Under the pieces are notes generated by a model. It saw nothing but the letters and a program-made list of their open reading frames with translations, made no database searches and was not told where the DNA came from. From Oscillospiraceae bacterium (lineage in GTDB: Bacteria; Bacillota; Clostridia; Oscillospirales; Oscillospiraceae), in assembly GCA_031261585.1 (NCBI GenBank), contig JAISJJ010000128.1, positions 1 through 43,257 on the forward strand: a stretch of DNA of 43,257 nucleotides, written 5' to 3'. This document shows positions 34,398 to 43,257 of the stretch, one piece after another. The position numbers were made by a program, and so were the translations under genes. Numbering within the stretch: the first letter of the stretch is position 1; the number at the start of each line of letters is the position of its first letter.

Positions 34398-34753
34398 TGA
34401 TATCCCCCGATGCACTGTTAAAACTCGCGGTTCGCGCGCTTGACGACAAGAAAGGCTCCGACATCACCGTGCTGCGCACGCGTGAGCTGACGGTACTCGC
34501 CGACTATTTCGTCATCGTCACCGCGAACAGCACGACACAGATCAAAACGCTCTCGGACGAGCTTGAAAAAGTCCTGAAAGCCAACGATGAACTGCCGCTT
34601 CACACGGAAGGCTACCGCTCCGGCGGTTGGGTGCTGTGCGACTACGGCGTTGTCGTCGTGCATATTTTTCTGAAAGAACTGCGCGATTTCTACAACCTCG
34701 AACGGCTGTGGAGCGACGCGCCTGAAATTGACATAAAGGGTATTCTGCAATGA
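34394..34753 (+). CDS. rsfS: Ribosomal silencing factor RsfS
   Basis: AVRALDDKKGSDITVLRTRELTVLADYFVIVTANSTTQIKTLSDELE…GGWVLCDYGVVVVHIFLKELRDFYNLERLWSDA. Confidence 0.93.
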   Translation: MMISPDALLKLAVRALDDKKGSDITVLRTRELTVLADYFVIVTANSTTQIKTLSDELEKVLKANDELPLHTEGYRSGGWVLCDYGVVVVHIFLKELRDFYNLERLWSDAPEIDIKGILQ

Positions 34754-37155
34754 GCTACGAGTTTCAGCGTATAGAGAAAAAATGGCAGGGACGTTGGGAC
34801 AGCGAACACGCGTTCGCGGCGCGCAACGCTTCGGACAAGCCCAAATTTTACGGGTTGATTGAGTTCCCGTATCCGTCGGGCGAGGGACTGCACGTCGGTC
34901 ACCCGCGCCCGTTCACCGCTATGGACATCGTGACGCGCAAACGCCGTATGCAGGGCTACAACGTGCTGTTCCCGATAGGGTTCGACGCGTTCGGACTGCC
35001 GACGGAGAATTTCGCGATCAAGAACAAAATTCACCCCTCGGTCGTCACAAAGCGCAACATCGCGACGTTCACGTCTCAACTTAAAATGCTCGGCTACGGC
35101 TTCGACTGGGACCGCGTCGTCGACACGACCGACCACGAATATTACAAGTGGACACAGTGGATTTTCATTCAGATGTTCAAGCGCGGACTCGCGTACAAGG
35201 CGTCTATGCCCGTGAACTGGTGTACGTCGTGCAAGTGTGTGCTGGCAAACGAGGAGGTCGTGAACGGCGTGTGCGAGCGTTGCGGCTCCGAGGTTGTGCG
35301 GCGCGAGAAGAGCCAGTGGATGCTGAAAATCACCGAGTACGCGCAACGGCTGCTCGACGATCTCGACACCGTGGACTACGTGGAGCGCGTAAAGATTCAG
35401 CAGAAGAACTGGATCGGGCGCAGTACGGGCTGTGAGGTCGATTTCGCGACGACGGCGGGGGAGACCCTGCGCGTTTTCACGACGCGCCCCGACACGCTGT
35501 TCGGCGCGACGTACATGGTCATCTCGCCCGAACACGCGATACTCAAAACGTGGGAAACGAAGCTCACTAATCTCACCGAAGTTCAGGCGTATCAAGACGC
35601 GTCGGCGCGCAAATCAGACTTTGAGCGCACGGAGATGGCAAAGGTCAAATCAGGCGTGCGGCTCAGCGGCGTCGCGGCGATAAACCCCGTGACGGGCGGC
35701 GAGATTCCGATTTTCATCTCCGACTACGTGCTTGCGACGTACGGCACGGGCGCGATAATGGCGGTTCCCGGTCACGATACGCGCGACTGGGAGTTCGCGA
35801 AGCTGTTCGATCTGCCGATAATCGAGGTCGTCGCGGGCGGCGACATCACGCAGGCGGCGTACACGGATTGCGACACGGGCGTGATGGTCAACTCGGGCTT
35901 CCTGAACGGTCTGACTGTCGCGGACGCGAAGGTAAAAATCGCCGAGTGGCTGACGGACAAGGGTCTCGGTACGGAAAAAGTCAACTTCAAACTGCGCGAC
36001 TGGGTGTTCTCGCGTCAACGCTACTGGGGCGAGCCGATCCCGATTGTGCATTGCGAACACTGCGGTTACGTCGCGTTGCCCGAGTCCGAACTGCCGCTGT
36101 TACTGCCCGACGTTGAGAAGTACGAGACGACGGACAACGGCGAATCGCCGCTCGCGGCGATGACGGACTGGATCAATACCACCTGTCCGCAGTGCGGCGC
36201 GCCCGCGACGCGTGAGACGGACACGATGCCGCAGTGGGCGGGTTCGAGCTGGTACTTCCTGCGCTATACCGACCCAAAGAACGCCGACGCACTCGCGTCA
36301 CGCGACGCGCTCGACTACTGGACGCCCGTGGACTGGTACAACGGCGGCATGGAGCACACGACGCTGCATCTGCTGTACTCGCGGTTCTGGCACAAATTCC
36401 TGTACGATATCGGCGTGGTGCCGACCTCGGAACCGTATACAAAGCGCACGTCGCACGCGTTTATCCTCGGCGAGGACGGGCAGAAGATGTCCAAATCGCG
36501 CGGAAACGTGATAAATCCGAACGACACCGTAGCCGAGTACGGCGCGGACACGTTGCGGCTGTACATCATGTTCATCGGCGACTTTGAGAAAGAGGCTCCG
36601 TGGTCGACGAGTTCCGTCAAGGGCTGCAAGCGTTTTCTCGACCGCGTGTGGAACCTCGCCGAGACGAGAATCGGTGGGGGAGAGGGATACTCCGCAACGC
36701 ACGAAAAGGCTGTGAACCGAGCAATAGCAAAGGTTTCGAGCGATATTGAGGAGATGAAGTTCAACACCGCGATAGCCGCGCTGATGACGCTCGTCAACGA
36801 GTTTTCCGATTCGCCGCCGAACAGGGGAGACATCAAGGCGCTCCTGACGCTGCTGTCGCCGTTCGCGCCGCACATCGCCGACGAACTGTGGGAGATTCAG
36901 GGCTTCAAGGGTACCGCGTCGCTCGCGCCGTGGCTCGATTTTGACCCGTCGAAGCTCATCGACGACACGATCACGATAGCCGTACAGGTCGGCGGCAAGC
37001 TGAAAGGCACGGTAACGGTGCCGTCCGACGCTGACGACGAAGCGGTCAAAGCCGCCGTGTTCGCGGACAGCAAGGTCGCTCGCATCGTCGAGGGGCGTGA
37101 GTTGAAACGCGTGATCGTCGTGCCGAAGAAACTCGTGAATCTGATACTGGGCTGA
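34750..37155 (+). CDS. leuS: Leucyl-tRNA synthetase
   Basis: PSGEGLHVGHPRPFT (HIGH), KMSKSRGNV (KMSKS), FGLPTENFAIKN; zinc-ribbon Cys clusters. Confidence 0.95.
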   Translation: MSYEFQRIEKKWQGRWDSEHAFAARNASDKPKFYGLIEFPYPSGEGLHVGHPRPFTAMDIVTRKRRMQGYNVLFPIGFDAFGLPTENFAIKNKIHPSVVTKRNIATFTSQLKMLGYGFDWDRVVDTTDHEYYKWTQWIFIQMFKRGLAYKASMPVNWCTSCKCVLANEEVVNGVCERCGSEVVRREKSQWMLKITEYAQRLLDDLDTVDYVERVKIQQKNWIGRSTGCEVDFATTAGETLRVFTTRPDTLFGATYMVISPEHAILKTWETKLTNLTEVQAYQDASARKSDFERTEMAKVKSGVRLSGVAAINPVTGGEIPIFISDYVLATYGTGAIMAVPGHDTRDWEFAKLFDLPIIEVVAGGDITQAAYTDCDTGVMVNSGFLNGLTVADAKVKIAEWLTDKGLGTEKVNFKLRDWVFSRQRYWGEPIPIVHCEHCGYVALPESELPLLLPDVEKYETTDNGESPLAAMTDWINTTCPQCGAPATRETDTMPQWAGSSWYFLRYTDPKNADALASRDALDYWTPVDWYNGGMEHTTLHLLYSRFWHKFLYDIGVVPTSEPYTKRTSHAFILGEDGQKMSKSRGNVINPNDTVAEYGADTLRLYIMFIGDFEKEAPWSTSSVKGCKRFLDRVWNLAETRIGGGEGYSATHEKAVNRAIAKVSSDIEEMKFNTAIAALMTLVNEFSDSPPNRGDIKALLTLLSPFAPHIADELWEIQGFKGTASLAPWLDFDPSKLIDDTITIAVQVGGKLKGTVTVPSDADDEAVKAAVFADSKVARIVEGRELKRVIVVPKKLVNLILG

Positions 37156-37169
37156 AAGTAAAGAAAATT

Positions 37170-37198
37170 AACGCACCGTGCGGATAACACGGTGCGTT
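37170..37198. terminator. Bidirectional terminator between leuS and convergent gene
   Basis: AACGCACCGTG-CGGATAA-CACGGTGCGTT perfect 11-bp stem; T-rich tail on minus strand (AATTTTCTTTACTTT). Confidence 0.75.
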
Positions 37199-37206
37199 AT
37201 TGCGTT

Positions 37207-37482
37207 TCACGACATTTGGTTGCGCTGTGCGGTCTGTTGCGCGCGGTTGTATTCCGCCGCGGTGTCGAATCGCTTGATCGCGTCGGCGGCGGCATGACTC
37301 GTCGCGATATTTCGCGCTTCGGGCGAGTACTTGATCGCGTCGCGGCGCGCAACGGCGTACGCGCAGTCGCCGATGTTGTTCAGTCTGTCGATGAAATTGC
37401 CGAGCGACGCGGCACGGTCGAGATTACACGTGCCTGTGTCCTGATAGATGCAGTTGTCGGTGCAGGGAATCATGATTATCAC
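37207..37482 (-). CDS. Small Cys-containing protein of unknown function
   Basis: CTDNCIYQDTGTCNLDRAASLGN; conserved-looking CxxxCx(7)C N-terminus. Confidence 0.6.
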   Translation of the reverse strand: MIIMIPCTDNCIYQDTGTCNLDRAASLGNFIDRLNNIGDCAYAVARRDAIKYSPEARNIATSHAAADAIKRFDTAAEYNRAQQTAQRNQMS

Positions 37483-37594
37483 CTCGCGCGTAGTATTGCC
37501 GAGGTGTGGTCAAAAATGCGCGCGTTGACAAATATAGAATGATGTGATATTATAATAGTACAATATATAGTAAAATTCTGAAAGGCTATATCTT

Positions 37595-39034
37595 ATGGCG
37601 ATAAAAGCGGCAACGCTTACAACTGAAAAAGTCAACGGGCGATACTACACGCCCGCTCATATAGTTAATTCAATGCTCGATTTGTCGGGTTACTGCGGTT
37701 CGGCAATACTCGAAAAGCATATTATGGAAAATTCCTGCGGTGACGGAGCTTTTCTTGCTGAAATAGTTCGCCGTTACTGCGACGTCTCCGTGTCGTGCGG
37801 CGTTGTCGGTGACGTTCTTATTGCTCAACTCGAAAGGTATATACACGGTATAGAAATTGACGAAAACGAATGTCAAAAGTGCATTGCCCGTGTCAATGCC
37901 GTCGTTGCCGATTACGGAGTATTCGTCGTCGATTGGAATATACAATGTGCCGATACTTTGACGGTTGCGAAAGATTTTAAGGGTAAAATGGATTTTGTCA
38001 TAGGCAACCCTCCTTATGTCAGAGTTCATAATCTGTCAAGTTATGCGGACGTAAAACAATACAGTTTCGCACAAGACGGAATGACGGATTTGTACATAGT
38101 CTTTTATGAAATCGGTCTGTCAATGCTGAATAAACACGGTGTGCTGTGCTATATAAACCCGTCGTCTGTTTTCAACAGCGTTGCGGCGAACACGGCAAGG
38201 CGTCATTTTATTTCCGAAAACCTTATTAAAAAAGTTGTGGACTTAAAGCATTACCAACCGTTTGAGGCGACTACCTATACGACTATACTTGTTATGTCAA
38301 AAGGCAATAAAAAACCTGTTGCCGAATATTACGAATATGACGATAAGTACAAAGAGATTATTCATATCGACACCATAAAGTATAGTGATTTTTATATAAA
38401 CGGGTCGTATTACTTCGCCGATAATAAATCTCTTTCAACTGTCGGTTGCATTATGAGCCATCTGCCTAAGCGCACAGTATTTGATGTCAAAAACGGTTTC
38501 GCTACGCTGTATGACAGTTTCTTTATTGACGATTTTGACTTTGAGGATTACATTATCCCTATTGTCAAAGCGTCAACGGGCAGAATGACAAAATGCTTGT
38601 TTCCGTACGACAATAAAGGTAATCTGTTGCCCTATGATACATTGACGAAAGTACAACCCATACGCAAACGCTATGAGCAACACAGAGAACGTCTTAAATC
38701 TCGGAGTTTAGAAAAATCTGAATATTGGTACGCGTTCGGGCGGTCGCAAGGAATACAGGATGTACACAAAAAGAAGTACGCTATAAACACCCTTTTGCGT
38801 GATGTCGGCGATATAAAACTTGTGCCGTGCAACCCCGGTGTCGGCGTGTACAGCGGTCTGTATGTTCTCACAGAATTAGACTATGACGAATTGAAAAGCC
38901 TGTTGTTCACGGACGATTTTATCGAATATGTCGCTATGCTCGGCAAGTACAAAAGCGGCGGTTATTATACTTATTCGTCAAAAGACTTGCTGAAATACCT
39001 TGATTATAAATATGCCGAAAGGACAGGTGAATGA
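37595..39034 (+). CDS. N6-adenine DNA methyltransferase (type II, TaqI/Eco57I-like)
   Basis: NGRYYTPAHIVNSML, NSCGDGAFL, DFVIGNPPYVRV (NPPY motif IV). Confidence 0.9.
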   Translation: MAIKAATLTTEKVNGRYYTPAHIVNSMLDLSGYCGSAILEKHIMENSCGDGAFLAEIVRRYCDVSVSCGVVGDVLIAQLERYIHGIEIDENECQKCIARVNAVVADYGVFVVDWNIQCADTLTVAKDFKGKMDFVIGNPPYVRVHNLSSYADVKQYSFAQDGMTDLYIVFYEIGLSMLNKHGVLCYINPSSVFNSVAANTARRHFISENLIKKVVDLKHYQPFEATTYTTILVMSKGNKKPVAEYYEYDDKYKEIIHIDTIKYSDFYINGSYYFADNKSLSTVGCIMSHLPKRTVFDVKNGFATLYDSFFIDDFDFEDYIIPIVKASTGRMTKCLFPYDNKGNLLPYDTLTKVQPIRKRYEQHRERLKSRSLEKSEYWYAFGRSQGIQDVHKKKYAINTLLRDVGDIKLVPCNPGVGVYSGLYVLTELDYDELKSLLFTDDFIEYVAMLGKYKSGGYYTYSSKDLLKYLDYKYAERTGE

Positions 39035-39035
39035 T

Positions 39036-39752
39036 ATGGACAACCCTCACTTTTTGAGCGTGCTTAAAAAATCATTCGTCCGTTACCTTGAAACAGGTTC
39101 ACGGAGTAACGAAAAATTGAAAGGTCTGCATAGCGCGATCGCGAATGATATACTTGAACGCCTGAAACAAAACGGCGGCAAAGGTTATTCGATTGCGTCG
39201 CTTGGTGTGGGCGACGGCAGAGAGGGCAAAATCAGCGGTCGCTATGTAGATAAAGCCGTTGACATAACCGTAATAAAGAACGGTTCACCTGTTGCGGGCG
39301 TTGCCGTCAAGTACGTTATGTCAAACTATATGCAAAACTCCAACAACTACTTTGAGAATATGCTCGGCGAAACGGCAAATATTCGTTGTGCTGACATTCA
39401 GTATTTTCAAGTGTTCATAATTCCCGACAGAATACCTTATTTTAACAACAACGGCAAAATAACAAAATGGGAGACTATCAACTCCCACAACTTGCAAAAG
39501 TATATTGCGCTTTCACACGACAACACAGATAAATATATGCACACTCCCGATAAAACGCTTGTATTCATCGTAAACATATCGGGCGACGAAAACCCGTCAT
39601 ACACCGACAAGGACGGTTACGTGAGATATTACCTAAGCAATGAGTTTGCTCTCGGGCTTACGAAACAGGTCTTTGAGTTCGGCAAAACAATCGTGTATAA
39701 CGATTACGAGCAGTTCGCCGAAAAAATAGCGCACGCAATACTGAGCGTGTAA
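39036..39752 (+). CDS. Putative type II restriction endonuclease partner
   Basis: Starts 1 nt after MTase stop; YVDKAVDITVIKNGSPVAGVAVKYVMSNYMQNSNNYFENMLGET resembles a PD-(D/E)xK-like core. Confidence 0.72.
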   Translation: MDNPHFLSVLKKSFVRYLETGSRSNEKLKGLHSAIANDILERLKQNGGKGYSIASLGVGDGREGKISGRYVDKAVDITVIKNGSPVAGVAVKYVMSNYMQNSNNYFENMLGETANIRCADIQYFQVFIIPDRIPYFNNNGKITKWETINSHNLQKYIALSHDNTDKYMHTPDKTLVFIVNISGDENPSYTDKDGYVRYYLSNEFALGLTKQVFEFGKTIVYNDYEQFAEKIAHAILSV

Positions 39753-39805
39753 GTTTCCTTGTGGTGCGCACAATTTGCTTTACTGCACGTATCGGAGATA
39801 CGGTA

Positions 39806-39835
39806 AAGTAAAGAAAATCTTTATTTTCTTTACTT
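39806..39835. terminator. Perfect 13-bp-stem AT-rich hairpin between R-M pair and recombinase
   Basis: AAGTAAAGAAAAT-CTTT-ATTTTCTTTACTT. Confidence 0.6.
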
Positions 39836-39882
39836 CTCTCTCGCCCCGAATTACCCCCTCACCCTTCTCTAAGGAGCCACAC

Positions 39883-40920
39883 ATGACCTACCATGACGCG
39901 CCTGTGACCCTGCGCGAGTTTTTGACGTACCACGAGTCTATCAAGGGACACTCGGCAAAAACCGTCGACCAGTACTTCCTCGACCTGCGCATGTTCTTTC
40001 GGTTCATCAAGATTCAAAAAAATCTCGTCGTCGAGGACACGCCGTTCGACGAGATTTCCATTGCGGACGTTGACCTCGCGCTCATCAAGTCCGTGACGAT
40101 GACCGACGTGTACGATTTTCTGACGTTCCTGTCGCGCGAGCGTCCGACACAACAGAACTCCGACGCGACTGATTACGGTGTCAGCGCGAAAACGCGCGCG
40201 CGTAAGGTCGCGTCGTTGCGCTCGTTCTTCAAGTATCTGACGCTGAAAACCAAGCAACTCGCGGAGAATCCGATTCTCGACCTCGACCCGCCGAAAGCGT
40301 TGCCGTCACTCCCCCATTTCCTGTCTCTGGAAGAGGCGCAGAATCTGCTGAAATCCGTAAAAGGTCGCAATTATGAGCGCAATTACTGCATTTTGACGCT
40401 ATTTCTCAACTGTGGGTTGAGAATTTCCGAGGTCTCAGCGGTGAACATGAACGATATCACCGCCGACGCGCTGCGTCTGCACGGCAAGGGCGGCAAGGAG
40501 CGCACCGTGTACCTGAACGATGCCTGCGTGGACGCGATCAACGCGTACATACCCGTTCGTGTGCAGTTGACTCCCCCGTCGCGCGACGCACGTGCGATGT
40601 TCCTCTCCGAAAAGACCGCGACGGGTGAAAACGGGCGTATCACGGCGGCGGCGGTGCATAAACTTGTCAAAAAGCACCTGCTCGACGCGGGATTGTCGCC
40701 GACCGACTACTCCGCGCACAAACTGCGGCACACGGCGGCGACGCTCATGCTGCGCTCAGGCGTGGACGTGCGGACGTTGCAGGAACTGTTGGGGCATGAG
40801 CATTTGAACACAACACAGATATACACGCACGTCGAACAGGAGGGTCTGCGCGACGCTGCTCGAATGAATCCTCTCGCGGAATTTAAGGCGGAACCCGAAA
40901 AGGAACCCGAAATTGAATAA
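39883..40920 (+). CDS. Tyrosine recombinase, XerC/XerD-like
   Basis: LFLNCGLRISEV (R), HKLRHTAATLML (HxxR), LLGHEHLNTTQIYTHV (H…Y) catalytic residues. Confidence 0.92.
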   Translation: MTYHDAPVTLREFLTYHESIKGHSAKTVDQYFLDLRMFFRFIKIQKNLVVEDTPFDEISIADVDLALIKSVTMTDVYDFLTFLSRERPTQQNSDATDYGVSAKTRARKVASLRSFFKYLTLKTKQLAENPILDLDPPKALPSLPHFLSLEEAQNLLKSVKGRNYERNYCILTLFLNCGLRISEVSAVNMNDITADALRLHGKGGKERTVYLNDACVDAINAYIPVRVQLTPPSRDARAMFLSEKTATGENGRITAAAVHKLVKKHLLDAGLSPTDYSAHKLRHTAATLMLRSGVDVRTLQELLGHEHLNTTQIYTHVEQEGLRDAARMNPLAEFKAEPEKEPEIE

Positions 40921-40928
40921 AATTTCTG

Positions 40929-40957
40929 TTGACAATGTATCTACATTCGTATATACT
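40929..40957 (+). promoter_or_regulatory. Promoter of mazEF (TTGACA-N17-TATACT) with embedded palindromes
   Basis: TTGACA 40929-40934; TATACT 40952-40957; AATGTA-TC-TACATT 40934-40947; GTATATAC 40949-40956. Confidence 0.75.
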
Positions 40958-40974
40958 GTGTGTGAGGTGATTCT

Positions 40975-41208
40975 ATGAAAACCACGATCGCGAAATGGGG
41001 CAACAGCAACGCTGTGCGTCTGCCGAAAGCGTTGACGGACGCGCTCGACCTGCACGAGAACGACACAGTGCAGATTGAGGTCAAGGGGCGTGAGATTGTA
41101 ATCAAGAAGCCCTATCCGACGCTGAAAGAACTGTTTGAGAACTATGACGGAGACTATGTATGCGAAGAATGGGATACGGGTACGCCGCGTGGAGATGAGG
41201 TGTTCTGA
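40975..41208 (+). CDS. mazE: MazE-like (AbrB-fold) antitoxin
   Basis: MKTTIAKWGNSNAVRLPKALTDALDLHENDTVQIEVKGREIVIKK. Confidence 0.92.
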   Translation: MKTTIAKWGNSNAVRLPKALTDALDLHENDTVQIEVKGREIVIKKPYPTLKELFENYDGDYVCEEWDTGTPRGDEVF

Positions 41209-41543
41209 TGTATACTCCAATATATGGCGATATTATTTGGCTCGATTTCGACCCGCAGAGCGGGCATGAGCAAAGCGGTCGCCGCCCCGCCATTGTCGTT
41301 AACAACTCCGAGTATCACATCTATACAAAAACACTCACGATTGTCTGCCCTATCACAAACGCAAACAGGCATTTCCCGTTGCACGTTCCGCTTGACGGTA
41401 CGGTTACGACGGGCTACATCATGTGCGAACAGGTCAAGGCACTTGACATCTCATCGCGCAACGCGGAGTTCATCGAACGCGCGCCGAACGACATCATGGG
41501 CTACGTAACGCACCTGCTGACATCGTTTTTACACGAGAGTTGA
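41208..41543 (+). CDS. mazF: MazF endoribonuclease toxin
   Basis: YGDIIWLDFDPQSGHEQSGRRPAIVVNNSEYH…VCPITNANRHFPLHVPL; ATG overlaps mazE stop. Confidence 0.93.
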   Translation: MYTPIYGDIIWLDFDPQSGHEQSGRRPAIVVNNSEYHIYTKTLTIVCPITNANRHFPLHVPLDGTVTTGYIMCEQVKALDISSRNAEFIERAPNDIMGYVTHLLTSFLHES

Positions 41544-41554
41544 TTGCAATACAC

Positions 41555-41590
41555 AACGGAGTAGGCTAACCTACTCCGTTTTACTTATTT
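41555..41590. terminator. Terminator after mazF
   Basis: AACGGAGTAGG-CTAA-CCTACTCCGTT followed by TTACTTATTT. Confidence 0.8.
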
Positions 41591-42040
41591 CAAGTTGACC
41601 AATAATCGGTACACTTGATTCAAATCTGCGAGCATCGGACGTATCGCGGTATGCTCCGTTTGTAACTCGAAAGTACGTTTTGTACTACCGCGCACAATGT
41701 CGTAATCGTGAAACTCTCCGTTAACAATAACGTGACCCGCTTCAGTGAATGACATTGTAAACATCAGTGTACCCCAGTCCTCAGCGGGAAAACGAACCTC
41801 ACCGTTAACCTTGTCGCAGCAATCACGTAATTGTGAATAAAAACCACACAAATTGTCGTGAGTGAATCGATGGTCAGTTTGTACCGCAAGCCCGCCAAAA
41901 TACGTGTCAAGCAGAACTGTCACAAAATAACCTTGCCTGTATGACCTCCGTTCGACTTCTATTATTGTCAGTTCCATACTATTTTCGGCATCTTGCAGCC
42001 TAAACGCGCATATGGGCAGCACATCGATTAAAACGTTCAC
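41585..42040 (-). CDS. Hypothetical protein, WapI/immunity-like family candidate; paralog of next gene
   Basis: 151 aa; aligns with 42046..42480 product over its length; GTG start. Confidence 0.65.
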   Translation of the reverse strand: MNVLIDVLPICAFRLQDAENSMELTIIEVERRSYRQGYFVTVLLDTYFGGLAVQTDHRFTHDNLCGFYSQLRDCCDKVNGEVRFPAEDWGTLMFTMSFTEAGHVIVNGEFHDYDIVRGSTKRTFELQTEHTAIRPMLADLNQVYRLLVNLK

Positions 42041-42045
42041 ATTAC

Positions 42046-42480
42046 CTACTCCGTTTGATTGAACATTCGTTGTAATTGCTCCAATTCTGAAATCACATTA
42101 AATATGTCGGCTTGATCGGTTTCAAACTCAAAATTGAGTTCGTTCGACCTGTCGTACCGTTCTTTATATACTCCGATAACAGATACATGCCCCGAATTTT
42201 TGAAAGACAGGTTCAATTCAAAGCTCCGATCGGGATTTCTCAACACAACCTCGCCGCTTACAGACTCATAACATTGCTTCAAATGCGAGCAAAAGTCAAA
42301 CAAATCGAAAATCGAAGCCCAGAGTGTACCGCGCGCGGAGAAACCATCAGCACGTATATCAAGCGCACCCTCAGTATCTTCAAGTCCGATAACGTGCGTG
42401 TCATATACCTCATGCAAAGTATACTCAATGTGTCCATTGGTACCGTTTATGCGAAACGCGCGCATCGGTAGTTCAAACAT
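42046..42480 (-). CDS. Hypothetical protein, WapI/immunity-like family candidate; paralog of previous gene
   Basis: 144 aa; shared GEV…SF…(A/S)GHV.V.G…F.(L/F)(Q/E)T(E/D) pattern. Confidence 0.65.
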   Translation of the reverse strand: MFELPMRAFRINGTNGHIEYTLHEVYDTHVIGLEDTEGALDIRADGFSARGTLWASIFDLFDFCSHLKQCYESVSGEVVLRNPDRSFELNLSFKNSGHVSVIGVYKERYDRSNELNFEFETDQADIFNVISELEQLQRMFNQTE

Positions 42481-43211
42481 TACTCTTCCCAGTTGTGCCA
42501 GACGTTCTGCACATCGTCGTTGTCCTCGAGAATTTCGAGCATCTTCTCCATGTTCTTCACGTCGTCGGGGTCGTCGAGCGCGAGATAGTTCTGCGGCACC
42601 ATCTCGACCTGCGCCGACAGCAGTTTGTACCCCGCATCTTCGAGCGCGCCCGCGACGGCGGCTACATCGTCCTGCGGTGCGTACACCTCGAACACGCTCT
42701 CCTCGACCTCAACGTCGTCGGCACCTGCCTCGAGCGCGGCTTCCATGACCGCGTCCTCGGTGTAGTCGCCGTCCTCGTTGTCGACGATGATAACGCCCTT
42801 TTTGTCGAAACTCCACGCGACGCTGCCGGGCGTGGACATACTGCCGCCGTACTTGTCGAACGCGTGGCGCACTTCCGACGCTGTGCGGTTGCGGTTGTCC
42901 GTCATCGCCTCGACGATAACGGCGACACCTTTCGGACCGTACCCCTCGTAAGTCAGCGATTCATAGCTGTCGCCCGAACCCGCACCCTGCGCTTTCTCAA
43001 TCGTGCGCTTGATGTTGTCGTTCGGCATGTTCGCGGCTTTCGCCTTAGCGATGACGGCGGCAAGCCGTGAATTTGCGGTAGGGTCTCCCCCGCCGCCCTC
43101 TTTGACGGCGACGCTCATCTCGCGCGCAATTTTAGTGAACACCTGACCGCGTTTCGCGTCGGCGGCGTTCTTCGTTTTTTGAATGTTGTGCCATTTGGAG
43201 TGACCTGACAT
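42480..43211 (-). CDS. yebC: YebC/PmpR-family DNA-binding regulatory protein
   Basis: [43 protein letters not shown]…[14 protein letters not shown]. Confidence 0.96.
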   Translation of the reverse strand: [243 protein letters not shown]

Positions 43212-43257
43212 GATAAATCACCTATATAATAATTTTTAACGCTCGCGCTAAGCTCGT

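Noticed and set aside
42044-42055. Second occurrence of ACGGAGTAGG on the minus strand, same as the mazF terminator arm
   Set aside because: It is the stop codon/RBS region between the two paralogous genes; 10-bp identity is most simply coincidence.

Overview
This is a GC-rich bacterial chromosomal segment, most likely a Firmicute/Clostridia-type genome judging from gene order and families. The housekeeping core contains rimP-nusA-ylxR-ylxQ-infB-rbfA-DHH phosphoesterase-truB-ribF, a Trk K+ system, nadB-nadC, a SpoIIM-like/TIGR04086/yajC group, RNase J, a fused nadD-yqeK, LCP-rsfS-leuS, and yebC. Around it lie accessory parts: three type II toxin-antitoxin modules (RelB-like+MazF hybrid, YefM/YoeB, MazEF), an AT-richer type II restriction-modification pair, a Xer-type recombinase, and two tandem immunity-like paralogs. 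There is also an ECF sigma factor with a putative membrane partner, an SLH-domain surface protein, and a MerR regulator. The most unusual locus is a tightly overlapping operon at about 6.0-12.9 kb. It encodes a DltA-like adenylating enzyme, an MBOAT acyltransferase, and a membrane protein that appears to fuse an SGNH/DltD-like domain to a NodB polysaccharide deacetylase. It has no visible carrier protein and is translationally coupled to prfB and a lipoprotein. Non-coding highlights: a ~168-bp inverted-repeat pair bracketing the rimP-trkH block; 7-bp tandem-repeat arrays abutting the stop codons of three genes; a terminator-like hairpin in the rimP leader; MITE-like nested inverted repeats; and a LytTR-like direct-repeat operator upstream of the SLH gene. 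All calls come from reading the sequence and ORF translations; no database search was run.
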